The notes under the pieces were generated by a model, which was not told the DNA's origin, did no database searches, and saw nothing but the letters and a program-made list of their open reading frames with translations. From the NCBI RefSeq assembly GCF_050908995.1, contig NC_135119.1, forward strand, positions 24,147,001 through 24,211,000: a stretch of DNA of 64,000 bases, read 5' to 3'. How positions within the stretch are numbered: position 1 is the stretch's first letter; each line of letters begins with the position of its first letter. A program made the translations under genes and the position numbers. Below are positions 35,229-46,577 of the stretch, one piece after another. This stretch comes from Andrena cerasifolii. Its lineage: Eukaryota; Arthropoda; Insecta; Hymenoptera; Andrenidae.

Positions 35229-35959
35229 TTAAGGGGCCATGCTCTGTCAGGAGGCCGAAAAAAGGGTGGTCTTTGGAAATTTTTTACGCAAAAGCTATAA
35301 CACATTTCTCGAAAAATCTTTTTTCCTTTTAAGGATTGCATCTAGTACTGTGTATCGTATTTTTTTTATTTAAAAATATTTATTAATAACTAAGTTATTC
35401 TTCATCACTCGATAGGTTCTCTAAAAAAAAGGCTTCTGCGGTGACCACTGCTGCTTGAAAGCCGATCGTCTAAAATAAAAAATTCAAAAGAATTTACTTA
35501 TTATATTATATTATCTAGTATTTGAACGAAGGTTTCTTCGAAATATTGATTTGGGAAAAAATGGCTGATGTTTAAAGTAAAAGTTTCAATTTTTATCATA
35601 AATCGTGCCTGATTTTCGTGAATTAAAAGAAAACTAAGCATCGGATAAAAAAAGCCTTCGTTCAAATACTAGACAATATAATATAATAAGAAAATTCTTT
35701 TGAATTTTTTATTTTAGATGATCGACTTTCGAGCAGCAGTGGTCACCGCAGAAGCCTTTTCTTTTACAGAACCTTCGAGTGATGGACAATAACTTAGTTA
35801 TTGATAAATATTTTTAAATAAAAAAATTACGATGCACGGTACTAGATGCAATCCTTAAAAGGAAAAAAGATTTTTTGAGAAATGTGGTATAGCTTTTGAG
35901 TAAAAAATTTCCAAAGACCACCCCTTTTTTCGACCTCCTGACTGAGCATGACCCCTTAA
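35229..35959. mobile_element. 731-bp palindromic TTAA element
   Basis: TTAA at 35229-35232 and 35956-35959. Ends GGGGCCATGCTCTGTCAGG and CCTGACTGAGCATGACCCC. Almost the whole element folds back: AAGGATTGCATCTAGTAC against GTACTAGATGCAATCCTT, and CTAGTATTTGAACGAAGG against CCTTCGTTCAAATACTAG, with the turn near 35590. No coding. piggyBac-type target, but the ends start GGGG rather than CCC. Confidence 0.88.
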
Positions 35960-36599
35960 TATTGAAAATTGGATAGTTTGGGAGTCAGGGAGGCACCGAG
36001 GATCATTGGGAGTGGAGTGGAGTATCGAAATTGAGTTGATATCGAATTTGAAGGGAATGAGACTACGTATGAAGGGTAAGGGGGCAGCAAAACAGGAAAT
36101 GCCACAAAACAACGTCTTTGGAAAAATTAAGTTTTAGTACTGTAGTCCATCAGTAAAGAAACAAGGTTCAATAAATTTAATTTTCTTATATAATTTTCTT
36201 CTTAAATAATTTCTTGTTTTACATTGAAAACAGAAGCTTGTACTTGGGCAAAGACATTCCGTGTTTTGTTCCAGTGCAGAGTGAACATTTCCTGTTTTTA
36301 AACAGTATACCAAAACTTTAACGTTGTCTTACGGGGGTAATTGAACTTTGTGATCCTTTCTGATTCGATAGTTCTGTAGTCCCAGTTGCCACCAACAAAA
36401 TATGCTATAAATCGCGAAAAATGGACATTCAGAGTTTTTCCCTCTTGCCCTTCATATGTACTGTTTCACTGCAGCTACATCTCCGTATGAGAACTTGGAA
36501 ATAACGAGCAATTTAGAATTCTGGTAAAGATGACTCGGTGCGAGTAGCGGAGCATTTAGCAGGAGGACCACTTCCTCTGCCTAACCAGCTCCAATGAAA
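35960..36599. other. Unique intron sequence
   Basis: AT-rich, no recognisable feature. Confidence 0.4.
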
Positions 36600-36860
36600 G
36601 CTCCTACTACTTTCTGTGAGAGACAGTAATTGTACCTAATAAATTCCAAAATTCTGAAGACCAATGTTCCACCTCCAAACACCGCATCCTCCCCACACAA
36701 AACCACCCCAAATAAAAAATTCAACAGCTATTTAACCACACAGCTCCAAATGAAAGACAGTATCTAATTGTAATAAATTCCCAATTTCTGAAGGCCAATG
36801 TTCCACCTCCAAACACCGCATCCTCCCCACACAAAACTACCCCGAAAAAAAAATTGGGGA
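36600..36860 (+). repeat. ~125-bp tandem duplication
   Basis: GTTCCACCTCCAAACACCGC and the following TCCTCCCCACACAAAAC occur at about 36666 and 36800 with matching flanks (ACAGTAATTGTACCTAAT / ACAGTATCTAATTGTAAT). Confidence 0.8.
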
Positions 36861-37529
36861 GCTATCTAGCCACCTCCTCTACTTGCCCCCAAACATCCTC
36901 CAAACAACCTCAGACATCCTCCGTCGTCTAAAATTAGCGGAAACTCGCTCGATGCTGGTACCACGGATGAGGGGACGGGAGCACGGAGGGGGAGTGTCGC
37001 GAGCGCGAATTCCGCGCGCGGAATCGTCCCTCCACAAATCATCGTGGGAACAAGGCAATTCCGTAGAATCGATTCTACGAAGCGAACGGTAACGACGACT
37101 TCCGCTCGCCTTGGGGCCATACAAAGACGCCGAAGCAGGGACGAGCCTGTGTGCCTACGCGGCGTCCTCTCTCTCTCCCTCCGGCTGTGCTCGAGCGCGC
37201 GAGTACACACAACCGGAAAACGCGGAGTGGGAGGAAAGAAGAGTTGACACTGCTGGGACGCCGAACATGTAAAACGGTGTACACCGCTGCGCCTCCTTGT
37301 GGGCGAACAGTGGCCCACTGTCGATCTTGTTACATACGCTAAACCGCTCGATTGACGGGAGGGCCGTGCAGGTTTCGTGAAGTTGAATTTGGAGTGAAAA
37401 CTTCACATCGAATGCACGGGGGGTTTATAAGACTTGGTGTGAAGTTTAGGATGTGGAAGGAGGATGTAAGTAGGACACTGTTTTCAAAATGTATGTGTTC
37501 ACATGTGTCACGAACGCCAGTGTTGAAGA

Positions 37530-38255
37530 ATTATGCTTGGGGACTCACTGGCCCCTATCCCATCTACTTTTCAATCATCCTCCCAAACCAATACTTCTCA
37601 ACGAAATGAAAGGCAACTAGGATACTATTTTCAAACTATCTGCATGTTCCTAAGAAACTTTAGAGTATTACTCTTGGGGACTTACTGGGCCCTATCCTCT
37701 CCACTGTCTAATCTCATATTAATACGCCTCAACGAAATTAAATTCACACGTTTCATCTGCATATTTCTCACAAACTCCGGAGTTGAAAAATTGTACACTT
37801 GGGGACTCACTGGCCCCTATCCCATCTACTTTTCAATCATCCTCCCAAACGAATACGTCTCAACGAAATGAAAGGCAACTAGGATACTATTTTCAAACTA
37901 TCTGCATGTTCCTAACAAACTTTAGAGTTGAAGTACTACTCGTGGGGACTTACTGGACCCTATCCTCTCCACTGTCTAATCTCATATTAATACGCCTCAA
38001 TGAAATTAAATTTACACGTTTCATCTCCATATTTCTCACAAACTCCGGAGTTGAAAAATTGTACACTCGGGGACTCACTGGGCCCTATCCCCTCCACTTT
38101 CAATCTCCTTCGCATCCCAATACGTCTAAATGAAATGAAATTCACACATTTCATCTTCATATTCCTCACAAACTCCAGAGTTGGAAAACTGTACACTTGG
38201 GGACTCACTGGGCCCTATCCCCTCCACTGTCTAAGCTCCTTCGCATCTCAATACT
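37530..38255 (+). repeat. Dimeric satellite, ~131-bp monomer
   Basis: TTGGGGACTCACTGG or its variant starts at 37538, 37675, 37800, 37943, 38068 and 38198. Alternating spacings near 137/125 and 143/125 show a dimer of ~262-268 bp, and alternate units share extra sequence (CAACGAAATGAAAGGCAACT in one class, CTCATATTAATACGCCTCA in the other). Several open frames cover the array and are repeat translations. Confidence 0.92.
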
Positions 38256-39005
38256 CCTCACCACCTAACCAAACGGAGTGAAAATCGATGGCCCCCTTGC
38301 TCCGCGCCCCAAGGCCCACTAGATTTGTCCCACATAAACCTCATACATATAAGTCAAGTTTAACTCAGACTCGAGCTTCTCTGACCTATCAAGGCCAAGG
38401 CCCCGAAGGAGCATCCTAGCCTCTTCCTTCCATTAAAGCATACACGCTGCTCGTCGATTCGTAGTCGACATCCAAAGCGGAAGGCGGAAAAGAACGAGGC
38501 GTGGAAGGACGGGTCGGGGTGGGGAGGGAAGAAAGAAACGGGAGGTTCTGCGAACAGCGGAAGTCGACGGTGGACGGGCCCGATCGTTGCCGGATGTGCA
38601 TCTTCCTTTTTCGACCGGAGCCTCGCATACTAACGAGGATCGTTTCCGTCTCGCTCGGCCGCTGATTTTGATGAAACTGCGAAGCTATGCGAATCGCCTA
38701 CCGGAGGGGGCAGACAGGCGAGCGAAGACGAAACGTCACTTCTCTTAACGAAATTTCATATCGATCAGGGACCCAGCCACCTGTCGATCGAATTCCTTCG
38801 GGGCCAGCTGCCTCAACAAAACGCTGAAACGTTCGCTTTTGAATTTTATCTCGACAGACCTCCATGGTGGGGAAATTAAATTTTCCTTTTTTTTTTGGGA
38901 CCGTTATTCGCGAAGACCCCGAGGTCCACGTGTTCGTTCATTCTTTAGAACGGAAGTGGAACGTTTTAGTCGGTTGAACATTTTATCAAAGAATGAGCCA
39001 AGAAG

Positions 39006-39200
39006 TGGCCCGTTTTTGACCCCACGATTTTGCAACTAAATTTGGTGCCAAATGGTACCTTATGATGAGACATCAATCACAACAAATTTTCAAAATTCAT
39101 TAACGTGACTCAGCTGGAAAATTTGCTGTGGTTGATGTTTCATCTTTAGGTAGTATTTGGCAAAATTCAGTCCCAAAATCGTGGGACCAAAAAAAATGGA
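39006..39200. mobile_element. Palindromic MITE near the eIF5B donor
   Basis: TTGACCCCACGATTTTGCAA at the left pairs with CCCAAAATCGTGGGACCAA at the right. The inner arms also pair (GATGAGACATCAATCACA against TGTGGTTGATGTTTCATC). Its edge is ~70 bp from the donor of exon 39271-39432. Confidence 0.75.
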
Positions 39201-39270
39201 CAAAACAATCCCCTCACTTTTGAGAAATTTTTTGAATAAATATTCTTTGAATAATTCGTTAAAAGCTTAC

Positions 39271-39432
39271 CTTGCTGACCATGAAGTCCTTCTCGGTGAA
39301 ATGACGGCCAAACATCTTCGGCGCCTCTCCAGGTATCGGCTCGATTTTCACGCAGACCTCTTGACCCTTCCTCGCCGACTCCACCGGCTTGTGATTATAC
39401 TCTATGGTTGTGACCATGCCCAAATCCACGAA
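39271..39432 (-). CDS. eIF5B: eIF5B exon: domain IV beta barrel, part 2
   Basis: 162 bp, 54 codons, phase 0. It starts FVDLGMVTTIEYNHKPV and includes GQEVCVKIEPIPGE, PKMFGRHF and MVSK, all diagnostic of eIF5B domain IV. Acceptor TTTCAG above 39432; donor GTAAGC below 39271. The residues continue exactly from the 32-codon exon at 60.7 kb, so no coding sequence is missing between them. A palindromic MITE (39006-39200) sits about 70 bp downstream of the donor. Confidence 0.95.
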
Positions 39433-40274
39433 CTGAAAGATCCAGAGCAAACAGATGCAACTGTTATTTCTAAAAAATCTCAAATTCAGGCTTTCGAAGT
39501 AAATGGCATTTGTCTTCTCTACTTATATCCACCATGGGTTTTGAATCTTTTATATATATATATATTTTCTGTTCAAAATTTGGACAGAATAATCTCTAAT
39601 CGAACGAAGGGAGGGTGACTTCCATCGCGTTGAAAGTATTTGCCAAACGAGTCTAATGTCTCAGAAATTTTCAAAATCTGCAGTATCAAGTCTTCCGAAA
39701 TTTTCAAGATTCCAGTAATATTCCTAGATGGACCATTTCCAAACCCATCAGTATCTCCAAGCGTTATCAGCTCCTCAACCCCAAGCTTCTTCCAAACCTT
39801 CCCTCAAAGTTCATCCAGGAGAAACTCATAAGGGAACATCTCAAAGTAGCGATCTTAGCTTTGGTACAAAGTAGGTCTAATAAAAAAATTTCACTTGCAT
39901 GTTTTCTAACTACCATCATCCAGTCAGAGATGGGAAAAATGTTAATGAAAAAAAAAATCGTCTAATGAATAAAAGTTATTACAAAAAAATTATTGTTGAA
40001 GGAAAATTAACTTTATTCGCCAAATAATCTAAAGTCAAAGGGGTGAAAACAGCCCTCACTGAGGTTCAGAAGCCTGTTTAGTCGAATATCTCAAAAAGCA
40101 TTACAGACACAAAAACTATTTACCCGACAAACTTGTGCATTATTTAATGAACAACTCAGCTACAACATCAAATTCCAAAAGATTCAATTCGTGTAAATAA
40201 CACATAAAAAATGGCCCTTTTCTGTTAATTTTTCTGCTCAAATCTAGATTCATCATTTAAAAAATTTATTTACT

Positions 40275-40496
40275 TACAGTGGCGGACGAAAGAAAGTTTG
40301 CAACTTTTAAAATCTTATAACTTTCTTAGAATTGGTCGAAACGACAGGAGTTATTTTTTTAGAAGCTAGAAGGATTAGTTTGCTAAGTGACGTGCTCCGT
40401 CATTTTGAGAACAAATTATTTTCCGACTAATTGCAATTTTTTTCTCAAATCGACGAAACACGTCACTTAGCAAACTTTCTCTCGTCCGCCACTGTA
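40275..40496. mobile_element. TA-flanked mariner/Tc1-type MITE
   Basis: TA duplications at both ends, with termini CAGTGGCGGACGAAAGAAAG and CTTTCTCTCGTCCGCCACTG; 222 bp. The internal TAGAATTGGTC...AAACGAC and GAAGCTAGAAGGATTAGTTT also occur in the element starting at 63681, so the two share a core but differ at the ends. Confidence 0.85.
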
Positions 40497-41399
40497 TATA
40501 CCCCAATACAAAATGCAGACAAATTATATTTTTGATTTTTGATTTCCACTTCGCGATGCCCTCCTGTCGAAATCAAAGGATCCCCATCGCAAGCCGGAGT
40601 CCCTCGCAAAGTTTCGAAAGCGATCGCCAGATTTTTCCCTGGCTCGCACGGTTTCGCAGGCCGGCTGTCTTTTCTCTCGATCGACGAGCGTCGTGTGTCT
40701 CGTTGCGTGGGCATAGCTCCGCCTATGCATTCCATTCCGCGGCCGGAAGTCGAGAGAAAACCGAGTACCTGAGCATTGCGCGTCGTCAGGGCCGCTTTGG
40801 ACGTAGGTACCCGCTTGCTCTCCGTCGCTGAATACCGTCGAGGATCGATGGACCGAGTAGGCAGTCGTATGTACGCGCGCACGTAGGCCGCCTGGATCTT
40901 GTGGGCCGACTTACACGGAGTGGCCTCGCAGTTTTTCCACCGTTTTCACCTTCCATCCATCCACAACGATCAAACGCCACGACGAGAAACTACGTTCAAA
41001 CCGACGAATGTAATTTGCGTGCCTCTTGTAACTCGAACGTAGCTTGGAGAATAGTTCGAGGTACCCATCGTCGGTTTTATTATCAACGAGGTTCTTTGGA
41101 TTCTGGAGCACCCTATAGAATGGCGCGCAGAGGCAAGAAAGCCCGTGCATGTCGCTTAAGAGTCTTGTTATTGCGGTAACACCACCTGCAGCTGCAAGAG
41201 CCAGCGCCAAGTGGGCGACAAACCCGGACGCGACTTGGCGCGGAGACACGCACGGATTGACGCTTGTGTTTTGAAACGACGAATAATTAGGGATAACCCG
41301 ATCGCCGAGCAACGCTCACGTTTTTCTCGGGTCGCTGGCACTCCATGGGTGAGGGTTTGCTTTCTTCGTAGTTTCCGTGGGATTAACAGCAGCTAAATG
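40497..41399. other. Unique intron sequence, partly CpG-rich
   Basis: 40540-41400 contains open frames on both strands with no conserved domain and a CATAGCTCCGCCTATGCAT near-palindrome at ~40714. No exon is supported. Confidence 0.35.
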
Positions 41400-41472
41400 T
41401 GTAGAAGAAAAAGCGAACCTCGGGCGATGGGATTCGAACCCGAGATCCGCGGGTCTCCTCTGGGTGCTACTT
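41400..41472 (-). mobile_element. tRNA-derived SINE, copy C, B-box part
   Basis: Minus strand GGTTCGAATCCCATCGCCC is a B box. The element stops at a MITE (41473-42191) and resumes at 42192 with GTTACCAACTCCCCCAACGC, the A-box side, and GGGGCGCCACTTATG. Confidence 0.8.
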
Positions 41473-42191
41473 ACAAGGGAAGATCCCGAAACCGGAAATT
41501 CAAAAAATTCTGAAACTTTGTGGATATGTAGGGAATTTCCTCCTGATTACAACGCAATTTTTTTTGCTGCCCAAAATTATACTAATGGGGTGAAATTAAC
41601 CCCTGAAGATTCGGCTATTTTTCCATTTTATTTTCTAACTCGCAATCTGTAAGATATAGAAAAGAAATTTCAAGACAAAAGTTACTTCTTTTAATTAGAT
41701 CTGTCAAGTGGTAAAAGTTTTATCAATTGTTTAAACGATTAGAAAAAAGTTATAAACAAAAATATTAATAATGAAATCTGAACTGGATGTTTTAATAATT
41801 ATGAAACAGCATAATCCATATTTTTTTCCATACAATTTCAACCTTTGTTGTATCGGGGAAATATGCTCCACGACAATCGAATAACTTTTGGATTCCATTG
41901 TAACGTACCTTAAGGGAGAACACCACTATGCTGGCCGGAAAAGTAAGCCATTTTTAAGAATTTTTTTCAGGAATAATTTACAGTTTTCATACAAAAATTT
42001 CTTTTCTATCTCTTACAGATTGCGAGTTAGAAAATAAAATGGAAAAATAGCCGAATCTTCAGGGGTTAATTTCACCCCCTTAGTGTGATTTTGGGCAGCA
42101 AAAAAATTGCGTTGTAATCAGGAGGAAATTCCCTACACATCCACAAAGTTTCAGAATTTTTTGAATTTTCGGGTTCGAGATCTTCCCTTGT
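41473..42191. mobile_element. MITE family ACAAGGGAAGATC, copy C (long form, inside SINE)
   Basis: 719 bp against ~434 bp in copies A and B. The terminal arms are the same (ACAAGGGAAGATCCCGAAAC / GATCTTCCCTTGT), but the centre has ~285 bp extra, including TTAAGGGAGAACACCACTAT. It is either a longer progenitor form or a nested insertion. Confidence 0.88.
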
Positions 42192-42290
42192 TAGGCGTGT
42201 TACCAACTCCCCCAACGCCAACACTCCGAAGTTACTCTTTTCTCAACTCTATTAATATCGAAACCAACGGGGCGCCACTTATGAACCAAT
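42192..42290 (-). mobile_element. SINE copy C, A-box part and head
   Basis: Continues the SINE after the MITE: GTTGGGGGAGTTGGTAACAC on the minus strand, then the GGGGCGCCACTTATG head shared with copy B. Confidence 0.75.
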
Positions 42291-42889
42291 CCAAAGGGAT
42301 TACCCGTAAATAAATAAATAATAAAAATCGCAGTTTAGGGAAAGTCGTGAGACTGTGGAAGAGATTCAAACCAGTCGAATCCTTCCTTCTTTGAAAACCC
42401 CAAAAATTGAAGAAAAAAAACCGAAGCTTAATGGGTACAATAATATAGGAAGATTCTCTTCATTTCGTTTGACAGCCTGTTTTCGCGCGTCCACGTGGCA
42501 ATCTTTGCTCCTTCCATTGTCCAATTAGCGCAGGAAGCCAAATATTTTCTGGTTGGTCGAGGGCTGTGTTCTGGTCGGAATGAGCCGGCGCTAATAACCG
42601 GATATATCGGGCGACAAACGTCGGTATTAATCAGCGACGCGGTGCGATACACGCGAGGAAAGTGGCGATAGCGGGCTGACCGAGGAAACTTTCAGAGCGG
42701 GGGAAACGAACGGCATAGAAGGATCAAGCTGAACTCACTAAAATAATTCACTGGCAGAGAAAATGAAAAGGAAGATCAATTTTTCCAATTCCTACCGATT
42801 CTAAGGAACAACCCTTCCGCTCCCCATCGGAGCTTCAAGAAGGACCATACGTGACGTTTCCTCATAAAAGGTATTTAAAGTGTCGAGCA

Positions 42890-43990
42890 ATTAGGCAACG
42901 CGGAGCCGTGCACCAGGGAGGGGGTGAAGCTCCGCCCCCGTGCCATCTAGTTTGCTGAAACTTCGTCCACGTGCCATCTACTCTGCTGAAACTACGTCCA
43001 CGTTTCACGAGGAAAAGGTCCCCTGTGGCCTTTTCTCTGGTCTGCTTGGAAGAAGTGTTTCCCAAGCCACGATTCTGCACCGCGAAAAATAGAAGCGGCA
43101 GCACTTACGCGGGACGAAGAACGGGCGGAAATGTCGTTTGCTCGGCGGAAAAGGCGTCGCTCGCGTTAAAGTGGCGAAAGGAAGGCGAAGGGACCGCGGC
43201 TTCGGAGGCGTGATGGAAACGAAACGGGTGTACGCACACTTTCTCGGGTAGGCGCGATGCAATTATGTGTGTATGGTGACGCCGCCTGGTAGGAGGCCGA
43301 AGAGTGTCGAAAATCGGACGGTCGCAGCACCATAAAAGTAACGCGGCAGAGAGGAGCCGGGAAGAATATGGAAGAGGACGTTGTAAGGGGGCGAACGTCG
43401 TGGATTTCGTCTCCGGGCAGGCTGCGGCCGAGCGTGTGGGCATATACGCTCTTTCAGCGTGGGCTTCGAAACGCACGTTCAGCCAGTCATTGTCCGCCGA
43501 TAGAGCACCATCGTAGAGTGCTTGGCGTAGTGGCTGATTTAGTTGTCACTGTAGCTGTAATCCGCTCTACGGAAAACATCGCTACAAGTAGATCGGGCGG
43601 TAGTGAGGTGGCTAGCGCGCATGCGCAAACAGTAGGCGGGGAAGTGGGCGGAGCTTGGCATCCTCTCCACTGGATTTAGGAACCGCGATGTTGTCACGCT
43701 TCTATCCAGGGTTGCCAAGGCTTCAAAGTAAAGGTCACGTGACGTCACGTACGTCAAAATAGCTCGAATACGATTTTCGCGCGTCGTGCTATGTTGCCAT
43801 GGTGTGTTCCCCCCTCCCTACTGCGTCACCAGCGTTGCCAGGAGACATCCCCACCGAGGGGAATACTATGACGTCACGTTGCCCCACTACCACTCTACAC
43901 CTACCTCACTTGCATCACGTGACTCGAGTGACGTCTACTATCTGTCACTCCCTCCAGTTGTCTACAGTATGCGTCATAACGTCACTAGTT
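42890..43990. promoter_or_regulatory. Intronic CpG-rich block with GC box, NRF-1, CRE and E-box motifs
   Basis: AGCTCCGCCCCC lies at ~42929. CGCGCATGCGC at ~43617 is followed by GAAGTGGGCGGAGC at ~43644. TCACGTGACGTCACGTACGT at ~43733 is an E-box fused to a CRE. Further TGACGTCA at ~43869, CACGTGACTCGAGTGACGT at ~43917 and CATAACGTCACT at ~43975 follow within 250 bp. Motif identities are from established binding preferences (NRF-1/ewg, CREB/ATF, bHLH-LZ). Use as a promoter or enhancer is inference. Confidence 0.4.
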
Positions 43991-45049
43991 CAATAAGTAT
44001 GCTACTATTCCCTTTTTCCCTCGAACCTAGCAACGCTGCTTCTATCTTCCTTTTGAGGAACCTTACTATTCTTTAGTATACATATACTCTATACCCCATT
44101 ATATTCTGTGAATCGTAGGTCGATTATGCTGCTTACCTGTGCAAAGATCATAAACGAGTATTCAGTGGATTTTCATGGAATTAATTTTCCGCAGTAAATA
44201 ATCGCTCCGTTCTCTTTTCTACCTATTTTTTTTCTACTTGTTACACGCGTACTGCAATTTTATATTTCATTCCCCCGTGTTATGGACCCACACCGTCGAT
44301 AGATATCACAATCAATAAATGTCCCGCTGTCTCGGGACAAGTTCCAGAGGCAAGAGCTCTCTGTTTCCGAGCCCGACCCCCCTGTTTACGGCCAGCGAGA
44401 AACGTGCCACGAAACGCCCCCGTCCCGCGTGCGCCTACTTCGAGAGCGGTCGCTTTGAATGGGTCTAAGTTTAGTCAAGCGACTCGAAGCCAAACGGCAG
44501 CCGATGCACTCGAAGAATGCGTATCGCGGACCAACAGACAGGAGCACGCCGTGGGTCGTGCGACGGGACAAAACGCACGCTGCGCTCTCCAGCGACGCGC
44601 GGACAGGATAGAAAGAGGGAGGGTCCGGGCAGGGGAGGGTAACGACGGATATTTATGTTGAGCTAATAGCACGGACTTAACAGTAATTACGGGCGATCCT
44701 TCTCCCAGTGACTGTGCTACGTCCTCGAATGGACGCGCCCGATTAACCTCGATGCCAGCGGCTCGATCATCGCTCGATACACGATCCTCGCGGCCTGAAG
44801 AAGCTATCTTCTCTATCTCGTTGATACCATCGGTTTATCGCGCGGGGCAAAAAACTGATTACTTGTTACCCGAGTCGAGGCGCGAGGCTCCGTTCGCGCA
44901 GGTACTCGGTGATTAGGAGGGAGGAACGCTTGATTGCTAAATTGCGATTGAAGCTTCTTCATCCTTTTGGAGTTTGCAGTGATCGGGGGTTTTTTGAGTT
45001 GGTTCGCGAGGAATTTCGCACGGTGTGGAAATTTGTTTTTAATTTAGGT
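43991..45049. other. Unique intron sequence
   Basis: No array, element or exon recognised. 44280-44900 is moderately CpG-rich. Confidence 0.35.
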
Positions 45050-46092
45050 ATTGCAGATGGGGGGAGGTTTTGTAATGCAGTCTAAATTCTTTTGGATTTC
45101 TTTGTCTATCGGGCGATTCCAACTTCCTCCGCGCAGCAAATTTCAGACTGAAAATTTCTACGCACCACCTTTAAATTATTTTTTTACTTTACTTCATTTC
45201 TATTACCAATTTCTAATTTCAAACTTCAAACTTCCACGCACCAACCCCTAAATTAGTTTTTTAGTATATTTTATTTCTGTTATGCTTTTCCTATCAGGCG
45301 ATTCCAATATTTTCCGCGCACCAAATTTCAGACTGCGAATTTCCACGCACCACCTCCAAATTATTTTTTTACTTTACTTCATTTCTATTACTAATTTGTA
45401 ATTTCAAACTTCAGACTTCCACGCACCAACGCCAAATTATTTTTTTAGTCTATTTTATTTCTGTTATGCTTTTCCTATCAGGCGATTCCAATATTTTCCG
45501 CGCAGCAAATTTCAGACTGCAAATTTCCACGCACCACCTTTAAATTATTTTTTTACTTTACTTCATTTCTATTACCAATTTCTAATTTCAAACTTCAAAC
45601 TTCCTCGCAACACCCCCTAAATTATTTTTTAGTCTATTTTATTTCTGTTATGCTTTTCCTATCAGGCGATTCCAATATTTTCCGCGCAGCAAATCTCAGA
45701 CTGCAAATTTCTACGCACCACCTTTAAATTATTTTTTTACTTTACTTCATTTCTATTACCAATTTCTAATTTCAAACTTCAAAGTTCTACGCACCACCCC
45801 CCAAATTATTTTTTTAGTCTATTTTATTTCTGTTATGCTTTTCCTATCAGGCGATTCCAATATTTTCCGCGCAGCAAATTTCAGACTGCAAATTTCCACG
45901 CACCACCTTTAAATTATTTTTTCACTTTACTTCATTTCTATTACCAATTTCTAATTTCAAACTTCAAACTTCCACGCACCATCCCCTAAATTAGTTTTTT
46001 AGTCTATTTTATTTCTCTTACGCTTTCCCTATCAGGCGATTACAATATCCTCCGCGCAGAAAATTTCAGACTGCAAATTTCCACTAAATATT
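45050..46092 (+). repeat. 184-bp satellite
   Basis: GGCGATTCCAATATTTTCCG or variants start at 45109, 45296, 45480, 45664, 45849 and 46033 (spacings 187, 184, 184, 185, 184). Each unit carries CAAATTTCAGACTGCAAATT and two ACGCACCAC segments ~75 bp apart, so a shorter internal repeat may underlie it. A stray TCAGATTTCCACGCACCACC at ~46618 is a detached piece. Confidence 0.95.
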
Positions 46093-46577
46093 TCCACTAA
46101 TATGGGCTATCTAAAATAAAAAAAACCAAGTAGATTTAGGTAGTACAATAGTTTATTTAGTCTTTAATCGTTCCATTTTATAGAATATTAATCTGGGACA
46201 AAATGGTGGATGCTAAATCGATCGTATTTCGTTGAAAAAAAAACACTAATTCTTAATCCACAAAATAAAAACTATGCATTGGAATAACAAATGCTTCGAT
46301 TAAAGACTAAATTTGAATGTCTAGAAGATACCTGCAAAGTTTCAGAAAGATTGGTGAAAACGGTTCTTAAGAGATCGTGGCCACCGGAATCCAAAAACCA
46401 TTTCGGGAAATCAGTTGTAATTTTGCAATAAATAAATACTTTCACACCAAAGCATAATATAATAACCTGTTAAAGTGTTCCTCGTCTGAATACAAAAACC
46501 TTTGCATACAAATATGCATGCACTTTCTGAAATAAATTCCCAAAGAATCGTTCCTTTTCTGACCCTACTGACCCCCC
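46093..46577. other. AT-rich intron sequence
   Basis: Contains CTAAATTTGAATGTCTAG and TTTAGTCTTTAATCG segments that partly pair. No clear element boundaries. Confidence 0.3.

Larger units (their letters stand above)
33248..39270 (-). other. eIF5B 6.0-kb intron
   Basis: Intron between the MVSK and ISRQ codons. It contains the ~70-bp array (33.29-34.3 kb), a CT-rich tract, a 731-bp palindromic TTAA element, a local duplication at 36.6-36.85 kb, a dimeric satellite at 37.53-38.25 kb and a MITE near the donor. The rest is unique sequence without recognisable coding potential. Confidence 0.9.

Noticed and set aside
37352..38281. Family of related ~100-residue proteins (SLAPIPSTFQSSSQTN...)
   Set aside because: Translations of the dimeric satellite in successive frames.
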